NCBI RefSeq assembly: GCF_900215145.1
Contig: NZ_OBDO01000012.1
Coordinates: 162,681-226,680, forward strand
DNA from: Geodermatophilus sabuli
GTDB lineage: Bacteria; Actinomycetota; Actinomycetes; Mycobacteriales; Geodermatophilaceae
Direction: 5' to 3'
DNA length: 64,000 nt
Position 1 is the stretch's first letter. Every line of letters begins with the position of its first letter. Both the position numbers and the translations under genes were made by a program. The notes beneath the pieces were generated by a model. That model saw nothing but the letters and a program-made list of their open reading frames with translations. It was not told where the DNA came from and ran no database searches. Shown here one piece after another: positions 7,310 to 16,868 of the stretch.

Positions 7310-10300
7310 GTGCGCTACCGCGTCCTCGGGCCGCTCGAGGTCACGGGCCCCGACGGTCGGCCGCTGGACGTGGGTGGCGCCAAGCCGCGCGCGCTGCTGA
7401 CCCTGCTGCTGGCCGAGGCCGGCCGCGGGGTCGCCATCGACCGCATCGTCGCGACGCTGTGGGGGGACGACCCGCCACCGACGGTCACCGGCACCCTGCA
7501 GGCCTACGTCTCCCACCTGCGGCGGGTGCTCGAGCCCGGCCGCGGCCCCCGGCAGGCCCCGAAGGTCCTGCTCACCCGCCCCCCGGGCTACCTGCTGCAG
7601 GCCGACGCCGCCGAGCTGGACAGCCTGCGGTTCACCCAGCTGGTCGACGAGGGCGACCGGGCGGTCGACGGCGGCGACCCGGCGCGCGGCGTGGCGCTGC
7701 TCGACCAGGCCCTCAAGCTGTGGCGGGGACAGCCGCTGGCGGAGCTGGGCGACCAGCCCGCCGCGGCCACCGACCGGCTGCGGCTCACCGAGCTGCACGT
7801 CCGGGCCCGGGAGCGTCGCTGCGACGCGCTGCTCGCGATGGGCCGGGCCGACTCCGCCGTTCCCGACCTCGAACACCTGGTCGCCGAGCACCCGCTGCGC
7901 GAGCGGCTGTGGGCCCGGCTGGTGACCGCCCTGTACGCCGCCGACCGGCAGGCCGAGGCCCTGGACGCGCTGCGCCGGTGCACCGAACTGCTCCGCGACG
8001 AGCTCGGCATCGATCCGGGACCGGAGCTGCGCGACCTGGAGCGGGCGGTGCTCCGCCAGGACCCCACGCTCACCGACCGGCTGCCCCGGCCGGTGCTCTC
8101 CATCGTCCCGCCGCCGGCCCCCATGCCCTCGGTCACGCCCGGCAGCGAGAGCCTCGTCGGCCGGCAGGCCGAGATGGCCCACCTGCGCGCGGTCTCCGAG
8201 CAGGCGACCGCGGGGCGGCCGGGGATCGTCGTCCTCGGCGGAGAGGCCGGGATCGGCAAGACCCGGCTGGCCGAGGCCGCGGCCGACGCCGGGCGCGCGG
8301 CCGGGTGGTCGGTGGCGTGGAGCCGGTGCGCCGACGACGCCGGCGCGCCCCCGCTGTGGCCGTGGACCCAGGTCCTCGAGCAGCTGGGCCAGGAGCCGCT
8401 GCCCCCGCTCCCCGACGACACCGGTGCCGACGCCGACGCCGCCCGCTTCGGCCTGTTCCAGGACCTGCGGGCCCGCCTCGCCGCCGCGGCCGGCCGCCCC
8501 GTGCTCGTCGTCCTCGACGACCTGCAGGGCGCCGACACGACGTCCGTGCAGCTGCTGGGCCTGCTGGCCCGGCACCTGCCGCGGGTGCCGCTGATGCTGA
8601 TCGTCACCGCCCGGACGATCGGCGAGGACCTCCCACCGGCGGTGGTCGACTGCCTGGCCCGGCTCAACCGGGAGCCGGCGGTGAGCCGGATCCGGCTGGC
8701 CGGTCTGAGCACCGAGGACGTCGGGGTGCTGATGGCCGGGCAGCTGGGCGCCGTGGGCGGGCGCTCGCTGGCCGGGACCGTGCACGACCGCACCGCGGGC
8801 AACCCCTTCTTCGTGGTCGAGCTCGCCCGCTGGATGGTGGGCGCCCACGACCTGCACCTCGACGGCGTCCCGGTGCCGCCATCGGTCGGCGAGGTGCTGC
8901 GGCACCGGCTGGAGCGGCTGCCGGCCGGCACGCGGGAGGTGCTCGAGCTCGCCGCCGTCGCCGGGCGTGAGGTGGGCCTGGACCTGCTGGAGGCTGCCGG
9001 CACCCCGGCGGAGGACGCGCTCGCCGCACTGGACTCCGCGACGGCCTACGGGCTGGTGGTCGAGGGTGGCCGGCCGTGGAGCTGGCGGTTCACCCACGCC
9101 CTGGTGCAGGAGGTGCTGTACGCGGACCTGCCGCGGCTGCGGCGGGCCCGCCTGCACGCCCGCCTGGCCGCGGCGCTGGAGCGGCCTGCCACCGGCCGGG
9201 CCGACGACGCGCTGGTCGAGCGGCTGGCCCACCACTTCGTCGAGGCGGTCCCGGTGGCCGGCCCCGGGCCCGCGCTGCGCTACTCGACCGCCGCCGCGCA
9301 GGCCGCCCGCCGGCGGCTGGCGCACGGCGAGGCCGCCGCGCACGTGCGCCGGGCCCTGTCGCTGCTCGACCCGGCCGCGGCCGACGCCGCCCGCACCCGC
9401 CACGACCTGCTCACCGCCCTCGGCAACGACCTGCTGCGCAGCGGCGAGCCCACGGAGGCGCGCGACGTGGTCGCCGACGCGATCGCGGTGGCCCAGGAGC
9501 TGGACGACCGCCGCTGCCTCCTGGAGTCCGCGGCCGTCTGGGGCTCCCCGACGCTGTGGAACTGGCGGCCGCACGGCGTCGTCGACCACGAGATGGTGGC
9601 CCTGCTGGAGGACCTCCTCGACGACCGGGAGGAGAGGGGTGGGTGGGTCGCGGACACAGCCGGGCCCGAGGAGCAGGCCCGGCTGACCGCCCGGTTGCTC
9701 GGCACCCTCGGCGTGGAGCTGGCCTTCAGCGAGGACCTGCAGAAGGGGCCGCGCTATGCCGAGCGCGCGGTCGCGCTGGCCCGCGAGGTCGGGGACCCGG
9801 AGCTGCTCGGTCGCACCCTGAACAACCACTCCCTCGCCGTGTGGGGGCGCCCGGGCGCGGCCGAGCTGCGGCTCGCGGCCACCGACGAGGCCCTGGCGCT
9901 GGCCGGGCGCGGGCTGCCGCGGCGCACCGAGTTCTACGCCCGGCTGCACCGGGCGGCGATCCGGCTGCACCTGGCCGACCTGCGCGGCTTCGAGGCGGAC
10001 ATGGACGCCGGTCGCCGGCTGTCGATCTCGCTGTCCGGCCCGGAGGTGCGCCCGCACGTGCTCTGGCAGCAGGCGGGGGCGGCCTGGCTGGGCGGGGACG
10101 CGGCACGCGCGGAGGAGCTGACGACCGAGGCGTACGAGCTGTACCGCAGGGTCACCCCGCACGCCCTGCACGCCTACGCCGCGCACCAGTTCACCCTGCG
10201 GCGCGGCGACCACCGCCTGCCCGAGGCCGTGGACCTGCTGGTGCGCACCGGCGACGAGGGCAACCCGGTGCTGCAGCTGATGGCGGTGCTGGCCGCCGCG

Positions 10301-10717
10301 GAGTCCGGGGACCTCGCCACGGCGCGGCGGCTGCGCAAGCGGTGGGGTCGCACCCACGTCCGGGACTGGGCCAGCGACGTCGCCACGCTGCTGGAGGCCG
10401 AGGTGGCGCTGCAGATCGGCGACGTGCCGGAGATCGAGATGGCCACCGTGCAGGTGCTGCCGTTCCGCGGCCGGCAGGCGGTGCTCGGGACGCCGTCGTT
10501 CAGCCTGGGCGCCTACGACGAGCTGCTGGGCCGGATCGCCGAACGCACCGGGGACACCGTCGCCGCGCGCGAGTGGTGGCGGGCGGCCCGCCGGCAGGGC
10601 GTCGCGGTCGGGTCGCCGCACCAGGTGGCGCTGGCCGACTCCCACCTGGCGCGGGTGCCCGAGGAGACGGCCACCCGACCGCGCCGGAGGCGATCCAGCG
10701 CACCCAGGTCGGCCTGA
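7310..10717 (+). CDS. SARP-type (BTAD) transcriptional regulator with AAA ATPase and helical-repeat C-terminus
   Basis: 1135-residue large SARP regulator. Residues about 1-95 form the winged-helix domain (YRVLGPLEVTGPDGRPLDVG, then ALLTLLLAE), about 100-245 the BTAD domain, ending near ELGIDPGPELRDLERAVL. A Walker A motif GGEAGIGKTRLAEA is near residue 309 and LVVLDDLQGAD supplies Walker B. The C-terminal 500 residues are TPR-like helices, as in AfsR and LAL-type regulators. It probably activates transcription in the cytosol in response to ATP/ADP or an unknown ligand. Start GTG 7310 is chosen because the SARP domain begins there and GAGGAT lies 8 nt upstream; there is no Shine-Dalgarno. The divergent FAD oxidase is the most likely target. 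Confidence 0.9.
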   Translation: MRYRVLGPLEVTGPDGRPLDVGGAKPRALLTLLLAEAGRGVAIDRIVATLWGDDPPPTVTGTLQAYVSHLRRVLEPGRGPRQAPKVLLTRPPGYLLQADAAELDSLRFTQLVDEGDRAVDGGDPARGVALLDQALKLWRGQPLAELGDQPAAATDRLRLTELHVRARERRCDALLAMGRADSAVPDLEHLVAEHPLRERLWARLVTALYAADRQAEALDALRRCTELLRDELGIDPGPELRDLERAVLRQDPTLTDRLPRPVLSIVPPPAPMPSVTPGSESLVGRQAEMAHLRAVSEQATAGRPGIVVLGGEAGIGKTRLAEAAADAGRAAGWSVAWSRCADDAGAPPLWPWTQVLEQLGQEPLPPLPDDTGADADAARFGLFQDLRARLAAAAGRPVLVVLDDLQGADTTSVQLLGLLARHLPRVPLMLIVTARTIGEDLPPAVVDCLARLNREPAVSRIRLAGLSTEDVGVLMAGQLGAVGGRSLAGTVHDRTAGNPFFVVELARWMVGAHDLHLDGVPVPPSVGEVLRHRLERLPAGTREVLELAAVAGREVGLDLLEAAGTPAEDALAALDSATAYGLVVEGGRPWSWRFTHALVQEVLYADLPRLRRARLHARLAAALERPATGRADDALVERLAHHFVEAVPVAGPGPALRYSTAAAQAARRRLAHGEAAAHVRRALSLLDPAAADAARTRHDLLTALGNDLLRSGEPTEARDVVADAIAVAQELDDRRCLLESAAVWGSPTLWNWRPHGVVDHEMVALLEDLLDDREERGGWVADTAGPEEQARLTARLLGTLGVELAFSEDLQKGPRYAERAVALAREVGDPELLGRTLNNHSLAVWGRPGAAELRLAATDEALALAGRGLPRRTEFYARLHRAAIRLHLADLRGFEADMDAGRRLSISLSGPEVRPHVLWQQAGAAWLGGDAARAEELTTEAYELYRRVTPHALHAYAAHQFTLRRGDHRLPEAVDLLVRTGDEGNPVLQLMAVLAAAESGDLATARRLRKRWGRTHVRDWASDVATLLEAEVALQIGDVPEIEMATVQVLPFRGRQAVLGTPSFSLGAYDELLGRIAERTGDTVAAREWWRAARRQGVAVGSPHQVALADSHLARVPEETATRPRRRRSSAPRSA

Positions 10718-10735
10718 CGCCCGCCGCGGCGATGA

Positions 10736-11359
10736 TCACGGCCCCTGATCGTCGCTCGGCACCCGCACCGTGGTCGTCACCCGCACCACACTGGGCCGGG
10801 GCGGGACCGAGCCGAAGCCGAAGCTGACCGGCGGGCGGACCGGCGCCAGCCCGCCCAGCGGCTCGCCGTCCCACGACCCGTCGGCCGCCGTCACCGCGTG
10901 CAGGTCCTGCACGCCGTACCACTCGGTCCGGCCGTTCCCGGCCGAGCCGGTGGTGCGCAGGCCGGTCACCAGCCGCGCCGGCCGGTCCAGCAGACCCACC
11001 CAGGCGGGGGTCCGGGCCAGCGGCGCCGGGACGGCGCGCAACAGCCACCCCAGCGGGGGACGCCGTCCGGTGCGGACAGTCAACCGCAACGGTCCGGCCG
11101 ACACCGTCCAGGTCCGCTCGTCGGGCCGGTGGACGCCCACGTCGAGGACCCGGACCTCGTCGAAGGCGTAGGTGGCGGCGATGAACTCCGCGGCCGCCGC
11201 CGACGGGGCGAGCAGCACCCGGTGCTCGTCGGGGCGCTGCACCATCACGTCGGAGAGCGGCCCGAGCGGCGACCGGGGCCAGTGCCCGACGACGACGCGG
11301 GTGCCCGACGTCGTGCCGGCACCCAGGATCCAGCCGTCGAAGCGCAGTCGCCCGGTCAT
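10736..11359 (-). CDS. Conserved hypothetical actinobacterial protein
   Basis: 207 residues, no signal peptide and no membrane segment. It starts MTGRLRFDGWILGAGTTSGT at ATG 11359. I do not recognise a catalytic motif. The chain alternates short hydrophobic strands with charged turns and looks like a soluble beta-rich protein. It is convergent with the SARP regulator, 18 bp apart. A 34-codon ORF ends 5 bp upstream of its start and may form a leader. Function unknown. Confidence 0.65.
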   Translation of the reverse strand: MTGRLRFDGWILGAGTTSGTRVVVGHWPRSPLGPLSDVMVQRPDEHRVLLAPSAAAAEFIAATYAFDEVRVLDVGVHRPDERTWTVSAGPLRLTVRTGRRPPLGWLLRAVPAPLARTPAWVGLLDRPARLVTGLRTTGSAGNGRTEWYGVQDLHAVTAADGSWDGEPLGGLAPVRPPVSFGFGSVPPRPSVVRVTTTVRVPSDDQGP

Positions 11360-11364
11360 CGGGC

Positions 11365-11469
11365 TCAGCGGGTCGTGGCGCGGCTACCGGTGACGACGGT
11401 GACCTCCCCGGTCGGGTCGAACAGGTCCACGGGGCCTCCGGCCCGGTCGGCGGGGGTGGGCCAGCGCAC
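11365..11469 (-). CDS. Possible 34-residue leader ORF upstream of the hypothetical gene
   Basis: GTG 11469 to TGA 11365 would encode a 34-residue peptide beginning VRWPTPADRAGGPVDLFDPT and ending TGSRATTR. Its composition resembles real protein and it stops 5 bp before the next start. A TAGGGT hexamer overlaps its start codon, however, so if that hexamer is a -10 the transcript would begin inside the ORF. Unsupported by any known family; it may be chance. The rest of the gap (11470-11609) shows only short GC-rich palindromes. Confidence 0.25.
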   Translation of the reverse strand: MRWPTPADRAGGPVDLFDPTGEVTVVTGSRATTR

Positions 11470-11609
11470 CCTACCGAGGGCTCCCCCGGCGCCGATGCCC
11501 CGACCGGTCGGGGCGGACGCATCGTCCGCTCCGCGTGAGGCGCCCGCCCCCGGCGGCGGCCAGGCTGCTGCGCGGGGCGGGACGGTCCCGCCCGGGAGGG
11601 AGCGACGCC

Positions 11610-12077
11610 ATGTCCAGCGCCTCGCAGAGCTTGCCGGAGGCCAACTGGCAGGCCGAGGCCCACGTCGGCGCCTACGGCTACGACGACCGGCCCACCGGCT
11701 GGGCGTCGTGGATCACCTTCGCCGGCGTGATGCTCGTGCTGATCGGCCTGCTCTCGGCGATGGAGGGGGTCACCGCGCTCGTCAACGACGACTTCTACGT
11801 GGTCCGGGCCGACGCGCTGCTCGTCGCGGTCGGTTTCACCACCTGGGGGTGGGTCCACCTCGTCCTCGGTGTGGTGGGGATCGTCACCGGCGCGGGCCTG
11901 ATGCGGGGCGTCCGGCTCGCCCGCGTCGTGGCGGTGGTGTTCGCCGTGGTGAGCGCGCTGGTGCACCTGGCCTTCCTGCCGGCCTACCCGGTCTGGTCGA
12001 CGCTGGTGATCGCGTTCGACGTCGTCGTCATCTACGCCGTCACCGTGCACGGGCAGGAAGTCGCCTCGCCGCGCTGA
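11610..12077 (+). CDS. DUF7144-type four-helix membrane protein
   Basis: 155-residue protein with four hydrophobic segments: WITFAGVMLVLIGLLSAMEG, TTWGWVHLVLGVVGIVTGAG, RVVAVVFAVVSALVHLAFLP and WSTLVIAFDVVVIYAVT. The WGWVHL sequence at the start of the second helix is the recognisable family signature of this small actinobacterial membrane protein. Function unknown. Start ATG 11610 follows the purine-rich GGGAGGGAGCGA. Confidence 0.75.
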   Translation: MSSASQSLPEANWQAEAHVGAYGYDDRPTGWASWITFAGVMLVLIGLLSAMEGVTALVNDDFYVVRADALLVAVGFTTWGWVHLVLGVVGIVTGAGLMRGVRLARVVAVVFAVVSALVHLAFLPAYPVWSTLVIAFDVVVIYAVTVHGQEVASPR

Positions 12078-12128
12078 CCGCGACCGGGCCGGGCGGCCCC
12101 GGCGCGCGCGGTGTGCCAGCCTGCCCCC

Positions 12129-13361
12129 ATGAGCGCACCCGCCGCCGAGACCGCCGTCCTGGGCGCGACCAGCGAGGTCGGACCGCTGCGGACGGTGCTC
12201 CTGCACCGGCCGGGGGCCGAGCTGCGCCGGCTGACCCCGCGCAACAACGACGAGCTGCTCTTCGACGGCGTGCCCTGGGTGCCGCGTGCGCAGGAGGAGC
12301 ACGACCGCTTCGCCGCCGAGCTGACCGCCCGCGGTGTCGACGTGCTCTACCTGGACCGGCTGCTGGCCGAGGTGCTGGCGGTCCCGGCCGCGCGCGACGA
12401 GCTGGTCGCCGCAGCGGTCGACGATCCGCGGCTGGGTGCCACGCTCACGCGGACGGCGGCCGCGTACCTGGCCGACCTGGCTCCCGATGAGCTCGCCGGC
12501 ACGCTCATCGCGGGACTGGCGCACGACGAGCTGCCCGGCGCGCGTGGCCTGTCCTACGAGCTCATGGACCGGCACGACTTCGTCGTCCGCCCGCTGCCCA
12601 ACCTGCTGTTCACCCGCGACTCGTCGGTGTGGGTCGGCGACCAGGTGGCGGTCACCTCGCTGGCGATGCCGGCCCGGCACCGCGAGAGCACCATCACCGC
12701 CGCGGTCTACGCCCACCACCCGCGGTTCGCCGGCGCCGCGCAGCTCTACGACGCCTCGCTGGAGCACCTCGAGGGCGGCGACGTGCTGCTGCTGGCGCCG
12801 GGCGTGGTGGCGGTCGGCGTGGGCGAGCGGACGACGCCGGGCGGTGCGGAGCGGCTGGCGCGGCGGGTGTTCGCCCGCGGGCTGGCGCACACCGTGCTCG
12901 TCGTCCCGATCGCCCAGCAGCGGGCGACCATGCACCTGGACACCATCGCCACGATGGTCGACGTCGACGCGCTGGTCATGTACCCCGCGGTCGCCGACTC
13001 CCTGGTGGCCTGGACGGTCACCGGCGAGGTCGCGCCGGAGGACGGGGACACGACCGACCTCACCGTCCGCGGGCCCGCACCGTTCGTCGAGGCGGCCGCG
13101 ACGGCGATGGGCATCGACCGGCTGCGGGTGATCGACACCGGCCTCGACCCGGTCACCGCCGAGCGCGAACAGTGGGACGACGGCAACAACACCCTCGCGC
13201 TGGCCCCGCGGCTGACCGTCGCCTACGAGCGCAACACCGTCACCAATGCCGCGCTCGAGGCGGCCGGGATCGAGGTGGTGCGGATCGCCGGGTCGGAGCT
13301 GGGCAGCGGCCGGGGCGGCCCGCGGTGCATGTCCTGCCCGGTCCGCCGCGACCCGCTCTGA
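12129..13361 (+). CDS. arcA: Arginine deiminase
   Basis: Hydrolyses L-arginine to citrulline and ammonia, the first step of the arginine deiminase route and a source of ATP and acid resistance. 410 residues, usual length. Family landmarks: N-terminal [12 protein letters not shown], the active-site segment [34 protein letters not shown], and the nucleophilic Cys in [10 protein letters not shown] near the C-terminus. The start is ATG 12129, giving [18 protein letters not shown] lies 6 nt upstream. An upstream GTG at 12111 is unlikely. No arcB or arcC is adjacent, so in this window the enzyme stands alone. Confidence 0.92.
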   Translation: MSAPAAETAVLGATSEVGPLRTVLLHRPGAELRRLTPRNNDELLFDGVPWVPRAQEEHDRFAAELTARGVDVLYLDRLLAEVLAVPAARDELVAAAVDDPRLGATLTRTAAAYLADLAPDELAGTLIAGLAHDELPGARGLSYELMDRHDFVVRPLPNLLFTRDSSVWVGDQVAVTSLAMPARHRESTITAAVYAHHPRFAGAAQLYDASLEHLEGGDVLLLAPGVVAVGVGERTTPGGAERLARRVFARGLAHTVLVVPIAQQRATMHLDTIATMVDVDALVMYPAVADSLVAWTVTGEVAPEDGDTTDLTVRGPAPFVEAAATAMGIDRLRVIDTGLDPVTAEREQWDDGNNTLALAPRLTVAYERNTVTNAALEAAGIEVVRIAGSELGSGRGGPRCMSCPVRRDPL

Positions 13362-13367
13362 ACCCCG

Positions 13368-13384
13368 CTCGCTCCCGGAGCGAG
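13368..13384. terminator. Short perfect hairpin after arcA
   Basis: CTCGCTCC (13368-13375) and GGAGCGAG (13377-13384) form an 8-bp perfect inverted repeat starting 7 bp after the arcA stop. The centre is a single base, so the hairpin would open to a small loop. No T run. Confidence 0.35.
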
Positions 13385-13533
13385 GCCGGCCGTCCCGGGG
13401 AGGCGGCGCAGCTGCGGGTGGGCAGCCGTGCCCGGCTCTGCCACCCTCCTGTGCACCGACCCCGAGGCGGGGTCGTGGACCGGGCGTACCGCCTGGCTGC
13501 CTGGTTCCCGGAACCGGCGCCGAGGAGAGACCC

Positions 13534-14601
13534 ATGTCCGACGTGATGCGCGCGTTCGTGATGCTCGAGGTCGGCAAGACCGCGGTGGTGGAGAAGCCGG
13601 TCCCGACGCCGGGGCCGGAGGAGGCGGTCGTGCGGACGACGGCGGCACTGATCTGCACGTCCGACGTCCACACGGTGAAGGGCGCCCTCCCGGTGGAGAA
13701 CGGGCGCACCCTGGGCCACGAGTCGGTGGGCGTGGTCCACGCCCTCGGCTCGGCGGTGTCCGGGTTCACCGAGGGTCAACGGGTCGCGGTCAACGCCGTG
13801 ACCCCGTGCTTCCGGTGCAGCTACTGCCAGCGGGGGTTCACCAGCCAGTGCGGCGGCGCCCTCGGCGGCTACCGGTACACCGCGCAGATGGACGGCAACA
13901 TGGCCGAGTACTTCGTCGTGCCCGCGGCCGCGGCCAACCTCGCGCCGATACCGGACGACGTCACCGACGAGCAGGCGGCCTACACCTGCGACATGCTCTC
14001 CACCGGCTTCATGGGGGCCGAACACGCTCGTCTCCAGCTCGGCGAGACGGTGGCTGTCTTCGCGCAGGGACCGGTCGGGCTGTGCGCGACGATGGGGGCC
14101 AACCTGCTCGGCGCCGGGCGGGTGATCGCGGTGGAGTCACGGCCCGAGCGCAAGGACCTGGCCCGGCGCTTCGGCGCGGACGACGTCGTCGACTTCACCG
14201 AGGGCGACCCCGTCGAGCAGATCATGGACCTCACCGGCGGCGAGGGGGTCGACGCGGCCATCGAGGCGTTCGGGTTCCCGGAGACCTTCGAGGGTTGTCT
14301 GCGCGTCACCAAGGCCGGCGGCAGGGTCTCCAACATCGGGTACCACGGGGAGAACCCCGCGCCGCTGCAGCTGCCCCTCGACAGCATCGGGCTCGGTATG
14401 AACGACAAGTCCATCCACACCGGGCTGTGCCCGGGCGGCAGCGAGCGGATGGGCCGGCTCCTCCGGTTGCTGCAGACCGGGCGCATCGACCCGACCCCGC
14501 TGACCACCCACCGGTTCGGCTTCGACGAGGTCGAGCGCGCCTTCGCGATGATGCAGACCAAGGAGGACGGCATCCTCAAGCCGCTGATCACCTTCGCCTG
14601 A
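13534..14601 (+). CDS. Zinc-dependent alcohol dehydrogenase, MDR superfamily
   Basis: 355-residue medium-chain dehydrogenase resembling the isopropanol / secondary-alcohol group. Catalytic zinc site: ICTSDVHTV (Cys near residue 42) and GHESVGVV. Structural-zinc-type cysteines lie in CFRCSYCQRGFTSQC. The Rossmann motif reads VAVFAQGPVGLCATMGANLLG, with VIAVESRPER after the second strand; the Glu there points to NAD rather than NADP. It would interconvert alcohols and ketones or aldehydes; substrate unknown. Start ATG 13534 has GAGGAGA 7 nt upstream. The 172-bp gap before it contains only the arcA hairpin. Confidence 0.88.
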   Translation: MSDVMRAFVMLEVGKTAVVEKPVPTPGPEEAVVRTTAALICTSDVHTVKGALPVENGRTLGHESVGVVHALGSAVSGFTEGQRVAVNAVTPCFRCSYCQRGFTSQCGGALGGYRYTAQMDGNMAEYFVVPAAAANLAPIPDDVTDEQAAYTCDMLSTGFMGAEHARLQLGETVAVFAQGPVGLCATMGANLLGAGRVIAVESRPERKDLARRFGADDVVDFTEGDPVEQIMDLTGGEGVDAAIEAFGFPETFEGCLRVTKAGGRVSNIGYHGENPAPLQLPLDSIGLGMNDKSIHTGLCPGGSERMGRLLRLLQTGRIDPTPLTTHRFGFDEVERAFAMMQTKEDGILKPLITFA

Positions 14602-14662
14602 CCGTCCCGGCGGTCCACCGCCCGGGCTCAGGTGGCAGGTGCCCACCAGGCCGGCGAGCGGA

Positions 14663-16174
14663 CTACAGCCCCTGGGCGAGCCGGTGGTAGGCGGCGCTCC
14701 AGCGCAGCTCCTTGGCCAGCGACCGGCGGGTCGTCTCGGCGTCGATGAGCACCAGCTCGGTGGAGAACACCTCCGCGAGATCGGTGAGCTCCTCGGCCCC
14801 CAGCGCCGTCGACAGCACGGTGTGGTGCGGGCCGCCGGCGGTCAGCCAGCCCTCGGTCGCCGTCGCGAAGTCCGGCCGCGGCTGCCACACCGCGCGGGCG
14901 ACCGGCAGGTTCGGCAGGGGCTCGTCGGGCTCGACGACGTCGATCTCGTCGGCCACCCAGCGGAACCGGTCGCCCAGGTCGCACCAGCCCACGACGACGC
15001 CCTCGCCCGGGGCCGCGGTGAACACCAGCCGCGCGGGGTCCTCGCGGCCGCCGATCGACAGCGGGTGCACCTCCACCCGCGGCGTGTCCCCGGCGATGGT
15101 CGGGCAGACCTCGAGCATGTGCGCGCCGAGGATCTTCGGGGTGTCGGTGTCCAGGTGGTAGGTGTAGTCCTCCATGAAGGAGGTGCCGCCGGGCAGCCCG
15201 TGCGCCGCCACCTTGAGGGTGTGCAGCAGCACCGAGGTCTTCCAGTCGCCCTCGCCACCGAAGCCGTAGCCGTCGGCCATGAGCCGCTGGACGGCGAGGC
15301 CGGGGAGCTGGCGCAGCCCGCCGAGGTCCTCGAAGTTGGTGGTGAAGGCGCCGAAGCCGCCATCCTCCAGGAAGCGTCGCAGCGCGGCCTCGATGCGGGC
15401 CTGGTAGCGGACCGCTTCGTGCTGCTCCCCGCCCGGGCCGGCGTCCTCGGCGAACCGGTAGAGGTCGCCGTACTCCTGCACGAGCGCGTCGACGGCGGAG
15501 TCCTCGACGGACTCGACCACCTCCACCAGGTCGTTGACGCCCCAGGTGTTCACCGAGACGCCGAACCGGATCTCGGCCTCGACCTTGTCGCCCTCGGTGA
15601 CCGCCACGTTGCGCATGTTGTCGCCGAAGCGGGCCAGTTTGAGCGTGCGCACCGCGTCCGCGGCCGCCGCGGCGCGCGCCCACGAGCCGACCCGGGTGAG
15701 GACCCGCGGGTTGGCGACGTGCCCGGCCACCGTCGTCCGCGGCATCCGCAGCCGGGTCAGGACGAACCCGTACTCACGGTCCCCGTGGGCGGCCTGGTTG
15801 AGGTTCATGAAGTCCATGTCGATCGTCGCCCACGGCAGGGCGGCGTCGGCCTGGGTGTGCAGGTGCAGCAGCGGCTTGCGCAGCGCGTCCAGCCCGGAGA
15901 TCCACATCTTCGCCGGGGAGAAGGTGTGCATCCAGGTGATGACCCCGACGCAGGACGGGTCCTCGTTGGCCTCCCCCATCGCCCGCCGGATGGCCCCGGC
16001 GTCGGTGAGCACCGGCTTCCAGACCACCCGGATCGGGACCTCACCGGCCGCGTCCAGGGCCTCGGCCACGCGCCGGGACTGCTCGGCGACCTGCTGGAGG
16101 GTCTCCTCGCCGTACAGCCCCTGGCTGCCGGTCAGGAACCAGAGCTCGTGCCCGGCGAAGGGGTCCGTGCGCAT
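14663..16174 (-). CDS. araA: L-arabinose isomerase
   Basis: Converts L-arabinose to L-ribulose, the first catabolic step. 503 residues, family-typical. N-terminus [29 protein letters not shown] at the sugar-binding face; [16 protein letters not shown] carries a metal-binding glutamate, and EDYTYHLD and [10 protein letters not shown] follow. Start ATG 16174 is chosen because GAGGAAGG is well placed before it and homologues begin there; the open frame extends upstream into araD. It is last in the leftward araB-araD-araA set, 13 bp after araD, so it is cotranscribed and controlled by the LacI-type repressor encoded upstream. Confidence 0.95.
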   Translation of the reverse strand: MRTDPFAGHELWFLTGSQGLYGEETLQQVAEQSRRVAEALDAAGEVPIRVVWKPVLTDAGAIRRAMGEANEDPSCVGVITWMHTFSPAKMWISGLDALRKPLLHLHTQADAALPWATIDMDFMNLNQAAHGDREYGFVLTRLRMPRTTVAGHVANPRVLTRVGSWARAAAAADAVRTLKLARFGDNMRNVAVTEGDKVEAEIRFGVSVNTWGVNDLVEVVESVEDSAVDALVQEYGDLYRFAEDAGPGGEQHEAVRYQARIEAALRRFLEDGGFGAFTTNFEDLGGLRQLPGLAVQRLMADGYGFGGEGDWKTSVLLHTLKVAAHGLPGGTSFMEDYTYHLDTDTPKILGAHMLEVCPTIAGDTPRVEVHPLSIGGREDPARLVFTAAPGEGVVVGWCDLGDRFRWVADEIDVVEPDEPLPNLPVARAVWQPRPDFATATEGWLTAGGPHHTVLSTALGAEELTDLAEVFSTELVLIDAETTRRSLAKELRWSAAYHRLAQGL

Positions 16175-16187
16175 CAAGCAGCCTTCC

Positions 16188-16868
16188 TCACTGTCCGTAG
16201 ACGTTCTGGTAGCGCGCGTAGAGGGAGTCGACGTCGGCCTGCGCGATGGGCAGGGGCTCACCGAGCTGGCGCGACAGGTGCACGGTGCGCGCGACGTCCT
16301 CGGTCATGACCGCGGCCTTCACCGCCGCGCGGGCCGAGGGGCCGATGGTGAACACACCGTGGTTCTGCATCAGCACCGCGGGCGAGCGGGAGCCCGACAG
16401 CGTGGCCACGATGCCCTGGCCGATCGAGTCGTCCCCGATGAGCGCGAACGGGCCGACCGGGATCGGGCCGCCGAACTCGTCGGCCATCGCGGTGAGCACG
16501 CACGGGATCGGCTCGGCGCGGGCGGCCCAGGCGGTGGCGTACGGGCTGTGCGTGTGCACCTGACCGTTGACCTCGGGCATGGTCCGGTACACGTAGGCGT
16601 GCGCGTCGGTGTCGCTCGAGGGCTTCTTGACCCCGTCGACGACGGCGCCGTCGAGGTCGCAGACGGTGATGCCCTCCCAGGTCAGCTCGTCGTAGGAGAC
16701 GCCGCTGCCCTTGATGACGAACAGGTCCTCGCCGGGCACCCGCTCCGAGACGTTGCCCGAGGTCCAGGTGACCAGCCCGTAGCGGGTGAGCTCGGCGTGC
16801 AGCGCGGCGACGTGCTCACGCTGCTGCCGGTGGGTGCCGCGCTCGGTGCGCGGTGCGGTGGTGGTCAT
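16188..16868 (-). CDS. araD: L-ribulose-5-phosphate 4-epimerase
   Basis: Turns L-ribulose 5-phosphate into D-xylulose 5-phosphate, delivering arabinose carbon to the pentose phosphate pathway. 226 residues, class II aldolase fold. [11 protein letters not shown] and [12 protein letters not shown] bind the phosphate; [13 protein letters not shown] carries the zinc-ligand histidines, with [11 protein letters not shown] further on. The start codon overlaps the araB stop in an ATGA tetranucleotide, so translation is probably coupled. Confidence 0.95.
   Translation of the reverse strand: MTTTAPRTERGTHRQQREHVAALHAELTRYGLVTWTSGNVSERVPGEDLFVIKGSGVSYDELTWEGITVCDLDGAVVDGVKKPSSDTDAHAYVYRTMPEVNGQVHTHSPYATAWAARAEPIPCVLTAMADEFGGPIPVGPFALIGDDSIGQGIVATLSGSRSPAVLMQNHGVFTIGPSARAAVKAAVMTEDVARTVHLSRQLGEPLPIAQADVDSLYARYQNVYGQ

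Noticed and set aside
9630..9665. G-rich GGGAGGAGAGGGGTGGGTGGG tract in the SARP gene as a third family-2 repeat
   Set aside because: Resembles one arm only; there is no complementary arm at the expected distance and the encoded residues fit the surrounding helical domain.
10500..13769. 1089-codon minus-strand open frame opposite arcA
   Set aside because: It runs antisense to arginine deiminase, DUF7144 and SARP coding sequence; codon use is inverted and no domain is recognisable.
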